Shown piece after piece: positions 22,058 through 32,237 of a stretch of DNA of 54,387 bases. Position 1 is the first letter of the stretch. Each line of letters starts with the position of its first letter. The DNA lies in the NCBI GenBank assembly GCA_026419775.2, contig JAOPGA020001656.1, positions 1-54,387 on the forward strand. Reading direction: 5' to 3'. The translations under genes and the position numbers were made by a program. The notes beneath the pieces were generated by a model. It ran no database searches, was not told the origin of the DNA, and saw only the letters and a list, made by a program, of their open reading frames with translations. The DNA is from Acrasis kona. Taxonomy: Eukaryota; Heterolobosea; Eutetramitea; Acrasida; Acrasidae.

Positions 22058-23398
22058 TCAGTCTTCTTCTAGTATCATATATGGACTTGTTGATGATGTA
22101 ATGTCGTAGTTGGAGAAATTGGAGTATCCTTTGCTTTTCGATAATTTGTTTTGTATTGATTTTCCAAAGGTCGTCTCTTTATTGAAGCAGGAATAGTTGA
22201 TCCACGAAAATGTGTACGTTATAATGATGCTCAAATATATCGGTATAAAAACGATTCTCCAAGTGGTGATCTTGTCAAATTCTGCAATACTTAATTTGAC
22301 TAGTAATAGAGTTTGGAATGTTATAATGTCTATCATGTTTATTATATAAACAGCACCGAACTTGAAGGAGTAACATAGCGGAGTTCCAAAAATTGAGTTT
22401 CTGTCTACGTAAAAGACTTCCACTGGATCATCCATAAAGACAACATGTTTTGGTCTCAGTTTGCTGTTATTTTGTAAATCATCAAAACGAAAAATAAACT
22501 TACTCTATGAAGGCATCCTTCACTTTTCTTCCCATCCAATCCTTCAGAAATTGGTGCTTCGTCTCTCTTCTACCAATATTATCTGACTTTACGTGATAGA
22601 AAGTCTCGTCGGTGAAGTAATGCCATAGAGTTTCTCCAATGAACAGCGGTAATATTTTTGGATAAAAACTAGAATCAAACCGATCACTACAACAATTTAC
22701 GCAAACAAAAAAACCCAGCTCAACAAACACTTCAAATAGAATTATAATCTTACAAAATGTCACATTGAATTGAGCCAAATTCACCTACCTCAAGTAAAAT
22801 GGTCGGAATAAAAACCATACTCCAGCTACATATTATATAGCCATCCATTTTCAAGCCCCACGTGATTGTTTGTGTGCCAATTAGTGAGAAAACAACAAAA
22901 TGTGACATGACAACTCCAAATCCAATAAATTGTCCCCAAGCATATAAAAAAGTTAAAATGATTGCTAATTAGTTTTAATAAAAGTTTTAAACATCTTTTA
23001 CCTGCAACCACTAGACTCAATATAAATGGAACAAAGCTGTAAGCTACATGATATCTTCCTCTATTCATCCCTTCGTCCAAATTCACTCCGAGCATGGATA
23101 ATGAAGATCCAACTCCACAAAGTATGACACAAACATAAATCATTGTTTGACGCGCATTAAACTTTTGGAATTCCGAAGTATAACACTCAAATGCAGTGTC
23201 ATAGATCAACCTTGCTATGATCCTTATGCTCGTCAAGAATGCAACTACAATGGCAGGTATAAAACAATAATACCACTCCATCAATCCATCCATCGCAAAC
23301 ACCAATGTAACACACTGTGTCACCAACGCAATCAAAACTAGATTACTCAAAAGAACAGTTCCACCAGTTGGTGCATACTTGTTCATGATGATCACCAT
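22058..23398 (-). CDS. TMEM185/FAM11-like multi-pass membrane protein
   Basis: Four exons: 23398-23002, 22964-22785, 22729-22504 and 22463-22058, with introns of 37, 55 and 40 nt; 402 aa. The repeated motif of the TMEM185 family (short acidic loop + Trp + 'VPxW' helix) is seen as FAMDGLMEWYYCFIPAIVV, LKMDGYIICSWSMVFIPTIL and IAEFDKITTWRIVFIPIYL. Seven to nine TM helices. An inserted hydrophilic loop (ETLWHYFTDETFYHVKS) lies mid-protein. The function of the family is unknown. The second intron is the longest in the window. It uses gtgaat as donor because the nearer gtaggtg donor breaks the frame. Confidence 0.75.
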
Positions 23399-23457
23399 TC
23401 ATCTATAATTATCACACCACAATACCAATTCAAGAAAGTCAACTGAAAAAAAATAAT

Positions 23458-25798
23458 TTATTTATGAGCCTTGAACACACCACCAGCCATCACCACGTCC
23501 TTATCCAACCACTTGCTATAATAAACAGGCGTTTGTTTCGTATAAAAGGTCTGACTAGGCGTCCTCTCTCCGTCGCCCTCCTCGATATTCCACACTCTCA
23601 CCGTCTGGTCAGTACTAGCGCTACACAACAATCTACCGCTGTGATTAAAAGCAACGCTATGAATGCGATGATTGGGATCGTGTCCCAGTAGCGTCTGTAT
23701 AATCCTACCATTCGCCAAATCCCACACCAATATACGATCGTCCTCCGCGCTCGCACATAGACGACCAGTGGGAGAGAAACAAATCACGTTGACCGCATTA
23801 TGATGACCTATCAACATCCTGACGCACTCTCCGCTCTGCACGTCCCATATTCTAGCAGTTTTATCGCTGCTGCCGGTTCCAACATAATTACCGTTCGGAT
23901 GGAACCTAACAGTCTCCACGTCGCTCAAATGACCAGCCAAGATACGCACGGGAGAGATGCGGTCGGTGAGCCACAATCTAGCCGTTCTATCGTGGCCAGC
24001 GGTGGCGAACATGGTGTCTATGGGACTAAATTCACAATCCCACACTGCGTATTGATGTCCTTTGTAAGTAACGATGGGCGTACCAGTCTCCACGCTCCAT
24101 AAAAGAGCAGTCGCATCTGCGCTACAGCTCAATAACCACTTACGATCGCTACTAAAATCAAGACCATACACTGGTCCGCTGTGTCCTATCAAAGTATCGT
24201 AATCGCTCGACTGTCCATGATCGAAATTGTCGTCATAGTGAATACGACGAGTGCCATCTCCCTCTCTTTTTACCTTTGTCCAATTCCAAGTGTTTATCGT
24301 CGAATTTTCGAATCCAGCTGCTATGATGGGTCTTGCTTCTACATGAAAAGAGTGAGACGAGGCGTATGATTTGTTTTTTTTTTACCATCTTGTGGCGGAC
24401 GTATAGAAATGGTAGTTAGGTCGGGCGAATTGAAAAACGTGAACAGACAAATACTCGGTGGTGGAGGCGTCGCTAACTTTGCTGCTTCTCTCCTGTAAAG
24501 ATTTTTAGATTCGGAACGAAATTTTTAAATTACATTTCTCTGGCTTGTCTTTGAGCCTCCGCTACTTCCGTTTTCTTTTTTCTACCTCTCTTACCGGGCA
24601 CGTGTGATGTGGGGGGTTGTGCGCCCGGTGGATTCGTAAACGAAGAGGATGTGGACGTGGATGAGTTTGGTAACGTAGAAGAAGAAGAAGAAGCTAACGC
24701 AGAGGATGCATTGGCGTCGTTCTTCACGTTCCTAATCTCCCAATGAATCTTCTTCTTGTTGAATCCCGATTCGTCCTCTGAATCTTCATCCGATTCGTCG
24801 GCATCGGAATCGTTCTCGTTGGGACGTGATCGCTTGGGTTGTTGTTTTTGAGATTCCAACGACAAGATGCCGTCGACGTGTGCAGGGGCATTGATGCTTG
24901 GTTGACCCCTGAACACTTTGAAATCAACGAAGCGATTGATGATTGCCAACAACAATCTTGACTCTGGTGAATCCTGTCGTAAAAATCAAAAATGATGCGA
25001 ATCGAAAAACATTCGCGTACCTGTAAGAACTTCATCAATAGTTGAAAACTAGCCTCCGAAAGTCGAATCAAGAATTTGTTTTCGATGAAGCGCTTGGCGA
25101 GTTCATTCTCGGCGACTAATTCTGGCGATTGGATGGCCTGTAGGGTATTGATCTCTTCGAAATGGAAATGGGTGTGATGTGATTTGTACTTGTTTAAGAA
25201 CTTCCATGCTGGATTTTGGTTAAAAATGGATGGTGATGATGAAAATAAATGTACCATCGTCTCTGTAGCCCTTGCTGACTAATTCCAAATAACAATGAAC
25301 GAAAACAGGATACAACACTTGTATGACTTCATTCTTTGAGGAATGAGAGCGGCGAATGGAACGAAACGCTTACTTTGTAAATGTCGAGCGAGGTGTATAC
25401 CCAGTTCATTAATGCCTGGTACGCTTGCATGTATTGTTTTTTTGTGCTCATCTGACTTCCGCTTACGCTCTTGTTTAATAATTCGAAATCATCTAGGGTG
25501 GTTATGGGGATGGGTAACGTGTGTTTTGGATACTTGTTGTGACTTGTTCCCTCTTTTTCATTTCTTCAGTAAATTCGTCCAAAGTCAAGTCGCCCTTGTT
25601 TACCAATTCGTTTTGTATCTCGTCGTATGCTTTTTGAAATCCGCGTTGTTGTAGGTACTTTGCGACGATCAGTTGAATTTGTCTTTCCTGATGCTCTCTT
25701 TCGCGCTTTTTATCTTCGGATTCTTCATTGTCTACGGATTGTTTGTTGTTTTCATCAATGTTCATGGAATCACCGACATCATCGCCGGCTTTTGACAT
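23458..25798 (-). CDS. TAF5: TFIID subunit TAF5
   Basis: Seven exons: 25798-25534, 25492-25374, 25333-25255, 25208-25021, 24973-24534, 24492-24386 and 24338-23458. Introns are 41, 40, 46, 47, 41 and 47 nt; 692 aa without a stop. Order: LisH (IVAKYLQQRGFQKAYDEI), TAF5 NTD2 (QALMNWVYTSLDIYK, then VLYPVFVHCYLELVSKG and ENKFLIRLSEASFQLLM), an acidic/serine-rich linker with a basic PGKRGRKKK, and a six- to seven-blade WD40 propeller starting at GHSGPVYGLDFSSDRKW. TAF5 is a scaffold of TFIID (and related SAGA). The linker is longer and more acidic than in animals. The final blade ends GGVFKAHK. Confidence 0.95.
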
Positions 25799-25845
25799 CT
25801 TGGCGTAAGTTGGGTGGAAAAAGGAAATAAGTTGACCAAGAGAAC

Positions 25846-25910
25846 CTTTCAGTACTATTAAGTCGAGTTTTATAATGCCAGAACAAAGAACCCACTTTCA
25901 GTACTATTAA
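25846..25910. repeat. Short direct repeat upstream of TAF5
   Basis: CTTTCAGTACTATTAA occurs exactly at 25846-25861 and 25895-25910. The copies are followed at slightly different distances by GTCGA(G/A)TTTA. It lies 48-112 bp upstream of the TAF5 ATG and may be a duplicated promoter segment. Confidence 0.6.
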
Positions 25911-25945
25911 ATGATACTGCGTCGAATTTAAAACTCTAAAGACTC

Positions 25946-25997
25946 ACCGTTGTGGCGCAATCGTTGAGTGTGGAATCGTCACTGACTTAAAATCAGA
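25946..25997 (+). other. tRNA-like 5' fragment (no 3' half found)
   Basis: The stretch TGGCGCAATCGTTGAGTGT matches a tRNA A-box/D-arm (D-stem GCGC/GTGT). About 26 nt later CTGA-CTTAAAA-TCAG has the form of an anticodon arm (anticodon TAA). Spacing between the two arms is about 9 nt too long, and no T-arm or matching acceptor (CAACGGT) lies within 700 bp. It is either a tRNA relic or a chance match. Confidence 0.25.
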
Positions 25998-26017
25998 GAA
26001 CAATTATTGGATGTGGT

Positions 26018-26540
26018 GTGTTTTGGGTATCAAAGTGGCCATATCCACATAATGAACTTGATCTTACATTTACCATGCACTCCGAATACAATTGCATGAA
26101 GCACGTTGGGCTGAAATATAACAATGTGCCGGTAGTGGCGATTAAGGCGCCTGGGGCCAAAAATTTCCACTCGAGTGAGTCTGCTAAAGCTCGCACATCT
26201 CCGAGAGATGGGATGGACCAACAAGGAGGCAATCGAAAGGGTACTCAGCAAAGAGTACACTTTCACTCAGACTTGTGGCGTCTTGGACTGCATCAATCCA
26301 GGCCACATTGCGTGCGACCGCAATATAGTCGCAACGGGGCGACTATATTGCCGTAAGTGTGTGTGTGCAACGGCCGGTTTGTATGAAGGTATGGAATATA
26401 ATGTCCAATGGAGATATGGAATATTCAATTCAAACACATCGCCTTATATACCCATAAGGACAATCACAACAACAAATAAACAAGAAACATTTATTAAAGC
26501 GCGATCCATAATGATTGAAATGTTTCGGAAGGTGTCATGA
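26018..26540 (+). CDS. His-Cys-box / zinc-loop homing-endonuclease-like ORF (two frames)
   Basis: Two overlapping frames lie on the plus strand. The upstream frame (open from 25991, first ATG 26075) reads MHSEYNCMKHVGLKYNNV and NVPVVAIKAPGAKN. The downstream frame (to the stop at 26540) reads LREMGWTNKEAIERVLSK, YTFTQTCGVLDCINPGHI and GRLYCRKC. The spacing C-x4-C-x-NP-x-H, then C-x2-C, resembles the zinc-binding loop of His-Cys-box homing endonucleases (I-PpoI type). The conserved Asn-Lys after it is not evident. A 31-nt gtgagt...gag intron could connect the frames, but that is shorter than any other intron here. It is either an expressed gene with an unplaced intron or a decaying copy. Confidence 0.45.
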
Positions 26541-26677
26541 GGATTTACCAGTACCCTTGTTGCTATTATACCGCATTGTGTAAAAATCTCAGTTTGCGCG
26601 TGATTGAATCGAAATTTTAGAGTCAAAAATTAATGGAACCACACAATTTTAATGATCATGTTATTTTATTCTTTACA

Positions 26678-27607
26678 TTAAAGTTGGGAATTATTGTTAA
26701 AAATAATACTTCTCGTTGGCATGGTCTTTGCATTACTTACAGGTTTGAATGTGGCTTTCTTGACTTCTTCTTCAGTCTTTTCTGCTGGTGCATCAAAAGG
26801 ATTCGCTATATATTCGGGGAATGGTGTGAAAGTAGAATTTAGACCACGTTTTGGAGGGGAACTTGGTTTGAAAGGTTTTTCTGGCTTCTTCTTTTCCTCT
26901 GCTGTAACAGGTTTTGGTGACAGGACCTTCTCATCGTTAGTGTAAACTTTGGACGCTGCTACATTCTTTTGAGAGTCGAAGAAGTCTAGTGAATGACTAG
27001 TGCTCTTGAAAGATTGTGTGGCGATTCGCTTCTTGATTTTCTCCGAGTTATCCTTCAAAGTCAAATCGCGCATCGCTTCATAAGGATCATCCTTATACTC
27101 TGGCTGTTTGCCGATAGTAGTGTGAGGAACTCCGTAAGTTCCCTTCTTACTTGGTGACGTGATGAAATTTGGTTTTTCGTGCGCTTGAGTTTTTGGTGTA
27201 TCTCCCTTCTTTTGAACCTCGTATTCAACCTCATGATCATACTTTGGGCCGATAGTTCCATAGTAACCGCCAAGTCCGGTACTTTTTTTTGAAGGACTCG
27301 AGGGAGCAAATGGTCTCGGAACAATGTTCATAGACTTCATTGTTTTGTTGTACTCTCTTTCTGATGTTCCTGGATCTACAAACTTTTCAGTTTGATATAG
27401 CGGCTTGAAGGGTTCGAAGTATGTCTTTTCTCCAGTCTTACCCTTCTTAGGAGGACTTGTTGTGAATTGTTTTCCTTGATGTCTTCCAGCGTTTTTGAGA
27501 TCAGCTTTCTCTTTGTCTACTGGTTCCTTCTTCTCGAATGAATCTCCTATTGAAATATAACTAGGCTGAGAAAACACGCCAAGCGTCTGCATATTGGGTT
27601 GCGTCAT
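26678..27607 (-). CDS. CFAP96: Cilia- and flagella-associated protein 96 (C4orf47-like)
   Basis: 309 aa, single exon. The whole length matches the CFAP96/UPF0602 pattern: LGVFSQPSYISIGDSF at the N-terminus, GLGGYYGTIGPK, SPSKKGTYGVPHTTIGKQPEY and FKPSSPPKRGLNSTFTPFPE. These repeated 'SPxKKG' and 'TFxPFPEY' phrases are diagnostic. The family is an axonemal microtubule-inner or microtubule-associated protein. Its presence implies that this organism builds motile flagella at some life stage. Confidence 0.9.
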   Translation of the reverse strand: MTQPNMQTLGVFSQPSYISIGDSFEKKEPVDKEKADLKNAGRHQGKQFTTSPPKKGKTGEKTYFEPFKPLYQTEKFVDPGTSEREYNKTMKSMNIVPRPFAPSSPSKKSTGLGGYYGTIGPKYDHEVEYEVQKKGDTPKTQAHEKPNFITSPSKKGTYGVPHTTIGKQPEYKDDPYEAMRDLTLKDNSEKIKKRIATQSFKSTSHSLDFFDSQKNVAASKVYTNDEKVLSPKPVTAEEKKKPEKPFKPSSPPKRGLNSTFTPFPEYIANPFDAPAEKTEEEVKKATFKPVSNAKTMPTRSIIFNNNSQL

Positions 27608-27789
27608 TCTCGGTTACTTTCTGTAGTATTGTAAAGCTTTCTACAGTCAACCTATTATAACAGGAAATGATTTTTTCCCGCCATCAATTGCAATGATTGT
27701 ATAAAAGGAGTCCTGCAGGAATTGACAAAAGAATAGTTTAAATTAGTTTCAACATCAACAAAAATTATTTATATGAATTACAGTTGTGC

Positions 27790-29028
27790 TTATATTTTTG
27801 GTACCACACCATCCATTTCATGTTCAGGGTTCTCAATAATATTTTTGTGAGATCTCATTTTATTCAAATTTTCAGAATCAGCAATCCCATTCACCAATTC
27901 ATTTATAAACCTCACGTCCAGAACCGACGGATCCATCTTCTTGTACATGTCCGAAATGTACTTGAACGCATTTCCATCCTTCACCGATCCATTATAGTGA
28001 ATGATGCTCGATTTGCTCGTTGTAAAGTTCTTGCACAATAAAAATTGATCAGCAAAACAAAACAATTGCATGTTCCATTGATATGGCAACACGTTAATAA
28101 TTTTATCATCTCTATAAATGTATTCATTGAGTATATCTTGGTCCTGCATTGGCCTCTGACAATCCTTCGTATCATCGGCTACCTTCATCATTGCATCCCA
28201 CCAATTTCTACTTCTCATCTTGTGCAGGTCCATGAGGAACACTCCGGTGTTGAAGCCGGTTTGACCCAAGTGTTTCACTCCGTGTATACAGTCTTGTTTT
28301 CCGTGATATTTGTGTTGGTCCTTCAAGTCGTACATTGGATTGAACTCCGGAACGAGTCCGAAGAATTGGTCCTTTTTAAAGTCATCGAATAACTTCCATA
28401 ACTGCCCAATGTCATCTACGACGACGACATCTCCGTCGAGTTGAATGACTTTTTCTACGTTGGGCAATTGGGCTGCTAATGTTTTTTCTACCAGTAACTT
28501 TGCTTTGTGAGCATCGAATCCGAAGGTTTCGAGCTCTTTTGGTAATACGTGACCTGTTACTTTGAAGTACGCATAGTTGCATTTTTGGATTAGTTCGGCA
28601 AGGTATTCTGGTCTTGATTTGTTGTTTCCAATCAAGTGGATGTGAACGGGCACCTTTCGGTTCCACATTAAACTTTTGAGCGAACCTCCGATGCTGTTGA
28701 GGAATCTTTGATAGCCGTCGTCTCCACCGTAGTGTCCGAAATATACAACGTGAACGTATTTGTCCTCATCATAATCGCTCGAATGTGAGGAGGAAATTAC
28801 TTCGCGCAACTCAGGTTTACCCATTGTGAATGGAGAAGTGTTGCTGCACTCCCAGGTACTTGTATCTATGATAGTCTTTTTGTCGCAGCTTAAATAAACA
28901 TATTTCACATCTTCTGGTGAAATTATGTCACTTTCTACCCTCTTAATACGCAAGAAAATTAACCACGTAGATAAAAACACAAGAAGTATACTTGACAAGC
29001 CAACATAAAAAAACTTCATGTCCCTCAT
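27790..29028 (-). CDS. GT8-family glycosyltransferase, type II membrane protein
   Basis: 412 aa from ATG 29028 (a second ATG 9 nt downstream is possible). A short cytoplasmic N-terminus is followed by a signal anchor (FYVGLSSILLVFLSTWLIFL). The luminal catalytic domain has VIQLDGDVVVVDDIGQLW (DxD Mn/UDP-sugar motif), TGFNTGVFLMDLHKMR, a YQWNMQLFCF acceptor-side motif and SIIHYNGSVKDG. This pattern is shared by LARGE/GXYLT/XXYLT-like GT8 enzymes of the Golgi; donor and acceptor cannot be told from sequence. Confidence 0.88.
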   Translation of the reverse strand: MRDMKFFYVGLSSILLVFLSTWLIFLRIKRVESDIISPEDVKYVYLSCDKKTIIDTSTWECSNTSPFTMGKPELREVISSSHSSDYDEDKYVHVVYFGHYGGDDGYQRFLNSIGGSLKSLMWNRKVPVHIHLIGNNKSRPEYLAELIQKCNYAYFKVTGHVLPKELETFGFDAHKAKLLVEKTLAAQLPNVEKVIQLDGDVVVVDDIGQLWKLFDDFKKDQFFGLVPEFNPMYDLKDQHKYHGKQDCIHGVKHLGQTGFNTGVFLMDLHKMRSRNWWDAMMKVADDTKDCQRPMQDQDILNEYIYRDDKIINVLPYQWNMQLFCFADQFLLCKNFTTSKSSIIHYNGSVKDGNAFKYISDMYKKMDPSVLDVRFINELVNGIADSENLNKMRSHKNIIENPEHEMDGVVPKI

Positions 29029-29954
29029 ATTCGTCTCACACAATACTCGGTGAACTTCAGTTCGGATACAATAAAAATATATTGGGCAACCGAATCATTT
29101 TAATTCCCTCTCCGCCTCTCATAACAGGCAGATTCCCAATATCTTACCATTACAAGCAATCAGTTGAGTTGACCATGTGAGGCATCACAGTTTTAAAACG
29201 ACACTGGCTTTATTGGAAGGTGATACTGGTCAACGTGGTTAATTTCATGAGTTCATGCAACCGAAGAGTTTATGATGATCGCTCTTTTATTACTTGTATT
29301 TGGATTGACCCACGTGAACAATATGTTATGAGTTTGGTTCTATTTGAACTTAGGCATCATTAGATTCAAATCTGCCAATGCCACTTTTCCCCTGGCTTGA
29401 TGCTCTTAGAATCAAATCCTGTAATGTTGGAATTTAGAGTCTTTTAAATTTTGTACAAAACTTTCTAGCTTCTGTCTTTCGATGCTCTTAGACTGCACTT
29501 GATCTAATCAGAGTGGTTGGGTGCTACAAATGGATAACTGGCTAGGTTGGACAATTGTATGGCTTCTCTTACACCAATTCCTTTTATAGAAGTCAGAGAC
29601 ACTACGTAACTATATGATCATTTTCTATTCAAGTGCTCCTGGTGAACATCGAGAGCAAAGACGAACGTGGCTCATGTGAGTGAGTGACGGTCGATCAAAA
29701 AACAGAATTTTTAAAAATACACGTAGCAGTCATACAGAGCTAAAACCATCCTTACTCCAAATGCCTCCAATGCCCCTAATAGCATACCGCTTGAATGGAA
29801 ATCAACTCAACTACAATCTAGACATCTATAGATGTCTTTGTATTGAACTAATATTGTTTTGCACATGATCCAATTCAAATCTTATTACATTGTTAATAAA
29901 GTGCTCTTCTTGCATGAAACCTTAATAATGAAGAGATTATTGTATTGTATTTTT
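29029..29954. other. Long intergenic region
   Basis: About 930 bp between two minus-strand genes. One 39-codon plus-strand frame (29249-29365, starting MSSCNRRVYDDRSFIT) looks protein-like but has no continuation. Otherwise no feature is supported. It is the largest clearly empty spacer in the window. Confidence 0.5.
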
Positions 29955-30326
29955 TTATTTCCGAGGTGTTTGACCAAAAGCACACCTTAATATACACAAA
30001 GTAATATCATCAATAACAAAAGGATCTTGTTCTTTCTTGCTAACAACATAGAATAGGTCCATCTTGCTTGTCTTAGTTATTATTCTTGGTCGGTGCGAAA
30101 CCTCAGGTACAGGCCACCTTCCTTCGTTTTGAATTTCCCAAAATCTCCTTTTCAAGGTGCTTACACTGATATTTAGTTTCCCTGCTGCTTCTGACGGTGG
30201 TAGGGTCATGTGTCGAATAATATCGCTGACTGGTACTTGTATCTTTCTACAACACTTCGTATTGTTGGACCGAAGTTTATCTGGCGCTGTGTGGGCATCT
30301 TTTAGCATGATCGTGTTCGTGTTCAT
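29955..30326 (-). CDS. Small RWP-RK-like domain protein
   Basis: 123 aa. Residues about 32-80 match an RWP-RK DNA-binding domain: VPVSDIIRHMTLPPSEAAG, LNISVSTLKRRFWE and NEGRWPVPEV. The canonical RWPxRK reads RWPVPEV here, so the basic end of the motif is lost or supplied by the following HRPRIITK. The family regulates nitrogen response and gametogenesis in plants and is known from amoebozoans and other protists. The protein is almost only the domain; partners are unknown. Confidence 0.7.
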   Translation of the reverse strand: MNTNTIMLKDAHTAPDKLRSNNTKCCRKIQVPVSDIIRHMTLPPSEAAGKLNISVSTLKRRFWEIQNEGRWPVPEVSHRPRIITKTSKMDLFYVVSKKEQDPFVIDDITLCILRCAFGQTPRK

Positions 30327-30746
30327 ATTTTATTAATTCACATTCCCGTTCTTCGGCTCTTTTTGTGTCACATCAGCAACCTAAAATTAGAAAATTTAAA
30401 AGAAAAGATCCCTCTATAGAACAATTCGCCTCTGCTACCTCTTTGAATCACGTAAATATGGTGACGGGTGCATAGTGTCACGACAGATACCATTACCAAA
30501 ATCTGGTATTTTCCAACAAACATTGGATAAAACATAAACACACCCCTTTGAACATACTTTACCTCCTATAGGACTAGTGCATATTTTTGTACGAAGTCAT
30601 AAACAAACTTTTCAGATTAAGGGGGGAGTCATACATTGAGATATTTTATGTACTGATTGTCGATAATAAACGAATAAAAACAAGCCTTTTTAAATGTAAA
30701 CAATATTTTTATTCCAAAAGTTTGGATCTTACTCTAGACACCCTTG

Positions 30747-30977
30747 TTACACATCCTTGGAATGCTGGTAGAAAATAAAATGAATCCATTTTGCTTGTAG
30801 TTCTAGTTTGTTCACGTATTCCATAATAGCCATGTACTTAAGAAGTTGGTGAGCAAGTCTAATTTGTCTGCATTGTCTCTCATATTGTTCAATTCTACGT
30901 AAAAACACAAACATGATTTCTAGTCTTTCAATATACTTTGTATTGGTGTTTGAAAAAATGTCTTCTGCTGCATCAAA
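30747..30977 (-). CDS. Probable last exon of an uncharacterised minus-strand gene
   Basis: A 76-codon open stretch ends at TAA 30747. It reads NTKYIERLEIMFVFLRRIEQ, then QIRLAHQLLKYMAIMEYVNK, strongly helical and charged. There is no convincing ATG at its 5' end except the internal one at 30909. An acceptor-like gatgcag at about 30968 suggests it is an internal or terminal exon whose upstream part (31000-31150) I could not place. Family unknown. Confidence 0.35.
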   Translation of the reverse strand, partial: FDAAEDIFSNTNTKYIERLEIMFVFLRRIEQYERQCRQIRLAHQLLKYMAIMEYVNKLELQAKWIHFIFYQHSKDV

Positions 30978-31157
30978 TCATACCAGCATGAGACAATAAT
31001 TGTGAAAATGAAGTTGGTAGTTGAGTGGTCAACATGCGCAGACAATAGATACGGAGTATTATAGAAAAAGTAATAAGGTCACATGTTATTCAAGTGATAC
31101 AAGGTTGGCTGATCAAACTTTTTATTTACAATCTAAAATCTTTGAGGGCATACTCAT

Positions 31158-32226
31158 ATGAGCGGAAAACGTGTTTGTGTTACAGGAGCATCTGGATATA
31201 TTGCTCAACATTTAGTACACCAACTTGTGCAAAGGTTACTATGCACTGATTAGTATTTTCCTCATCTTTTATAGAGGCTATAATGTAAAGGCAACGGTCC
31301 GCAACAAGAACGACAGTGCAAAGTTGGTATATTTAAATCAACTCAAATCAGAGAATGAAAATAGTTTAGAGATTGTAGAGGGTGATCTTCTGCAGCCAGG
31401 AAGCTTTGACAAGGCTGTTGAAGGTTGCGAGACCGTGTTCCACACTGCAAGTCCATTCTTCTTCATTCCCCCTGATAAGAAGGAAGAAGGAGAACAAAAG
31501 CTCATCAAAGTGGCTGTTGATGGAACAAAAAATGTTCTCGAATCCGTCGGTAAGACAGACTCTGTAAAGAGAGTTGTTTTGACGAGCAGCGTTGCTGCAG
31601 TAATCAATCCACTTAACCCACACACCAAGGAGGCAACTGGAGAGGATTGGAACACCAACTCCAAATTAGAAGATGTGATGGGTGCCTACAGAATATCAAA
31701 AACAAAAGCAGAACAAGAGGCATGGGCATGGACCAAGGATCATCCCAATGTTGATCTAGTGGCCATCAACCCAGCATTTGTTGTTGGACCAGTGCTACCA
31801 CCAGTCGCCACGAAAGATTTCAAATTCCCAAACAAACCTCAGTCATTAGGAACCAGTTGTGATACTTTGAGAAAATTCCTAGTGGGCGAAAACAAAACTG
31901 CAGCAACCATGCATCTGGGATGGGTCGACGTAAGAGACATTGCGCTCATGCACATCTTAAGTGCAGAAAGACCACATGCAAAGGGAAATCGTTACATTGG
32001 ATCAGCCAAGCAATGCACACAGTACGATGTGATCCAAGGCATCATGAAGGAATTATATCCAAAGTACAACATTGACGTCTCGAAGGGACCCGGAGGACCA
32101 GAATACAGCGTAATAGCAGAAAAATCCGAAAAGGACTTGGGATTTAAATTCAGAGATTTAAAGGAAACAATCAAGGACATGTGCGATAGTTTAATTGAAC
32201 TTGGTTATGTAGAAAAGAAGGAATAA
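31158..32226 (+). CDS. Extended SDR reductase (cinnamoyl-CoA/dihydroflavonol reductase-like)
   Basis: Exons are 31158-31234 and 31275-32226, with a 40-nt intron; 342 aa. The first exon supplies the Rossmann nucleotide-binding motif VTGASGYIAQHLV. The second supplies GDLLQPGSF, VFHTASPFFF, VVLTSSVAAV, the catalytic YRISK (Tyr-x3-Lys) and NPAFVVGPVLP. Typical of NADPH-dependent aldehyde or ketone reductases of the CCR/DFR/YDR541c class; the substrate is unknown. Without the short first exon the protein would lack its cofactor site. Confidence 0.92.
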
Positions 32227-32237
32227 ATTATTATACT

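Noticed and set aside
25946-25997. Intact tRNA-Leu(TAA)
   Set aside because: No T-arm or 3' acceptor follows, the D-arm to anticodon-arm spacing is too long and the outer anticodon pair is A-A. Kept only as a tRNA-like fragment.
29249-29365. 39-codon plus-strand frame with a plausible sequence
   Set aside because: Too short, with no upstream or downstream exon or splice site of good quality.
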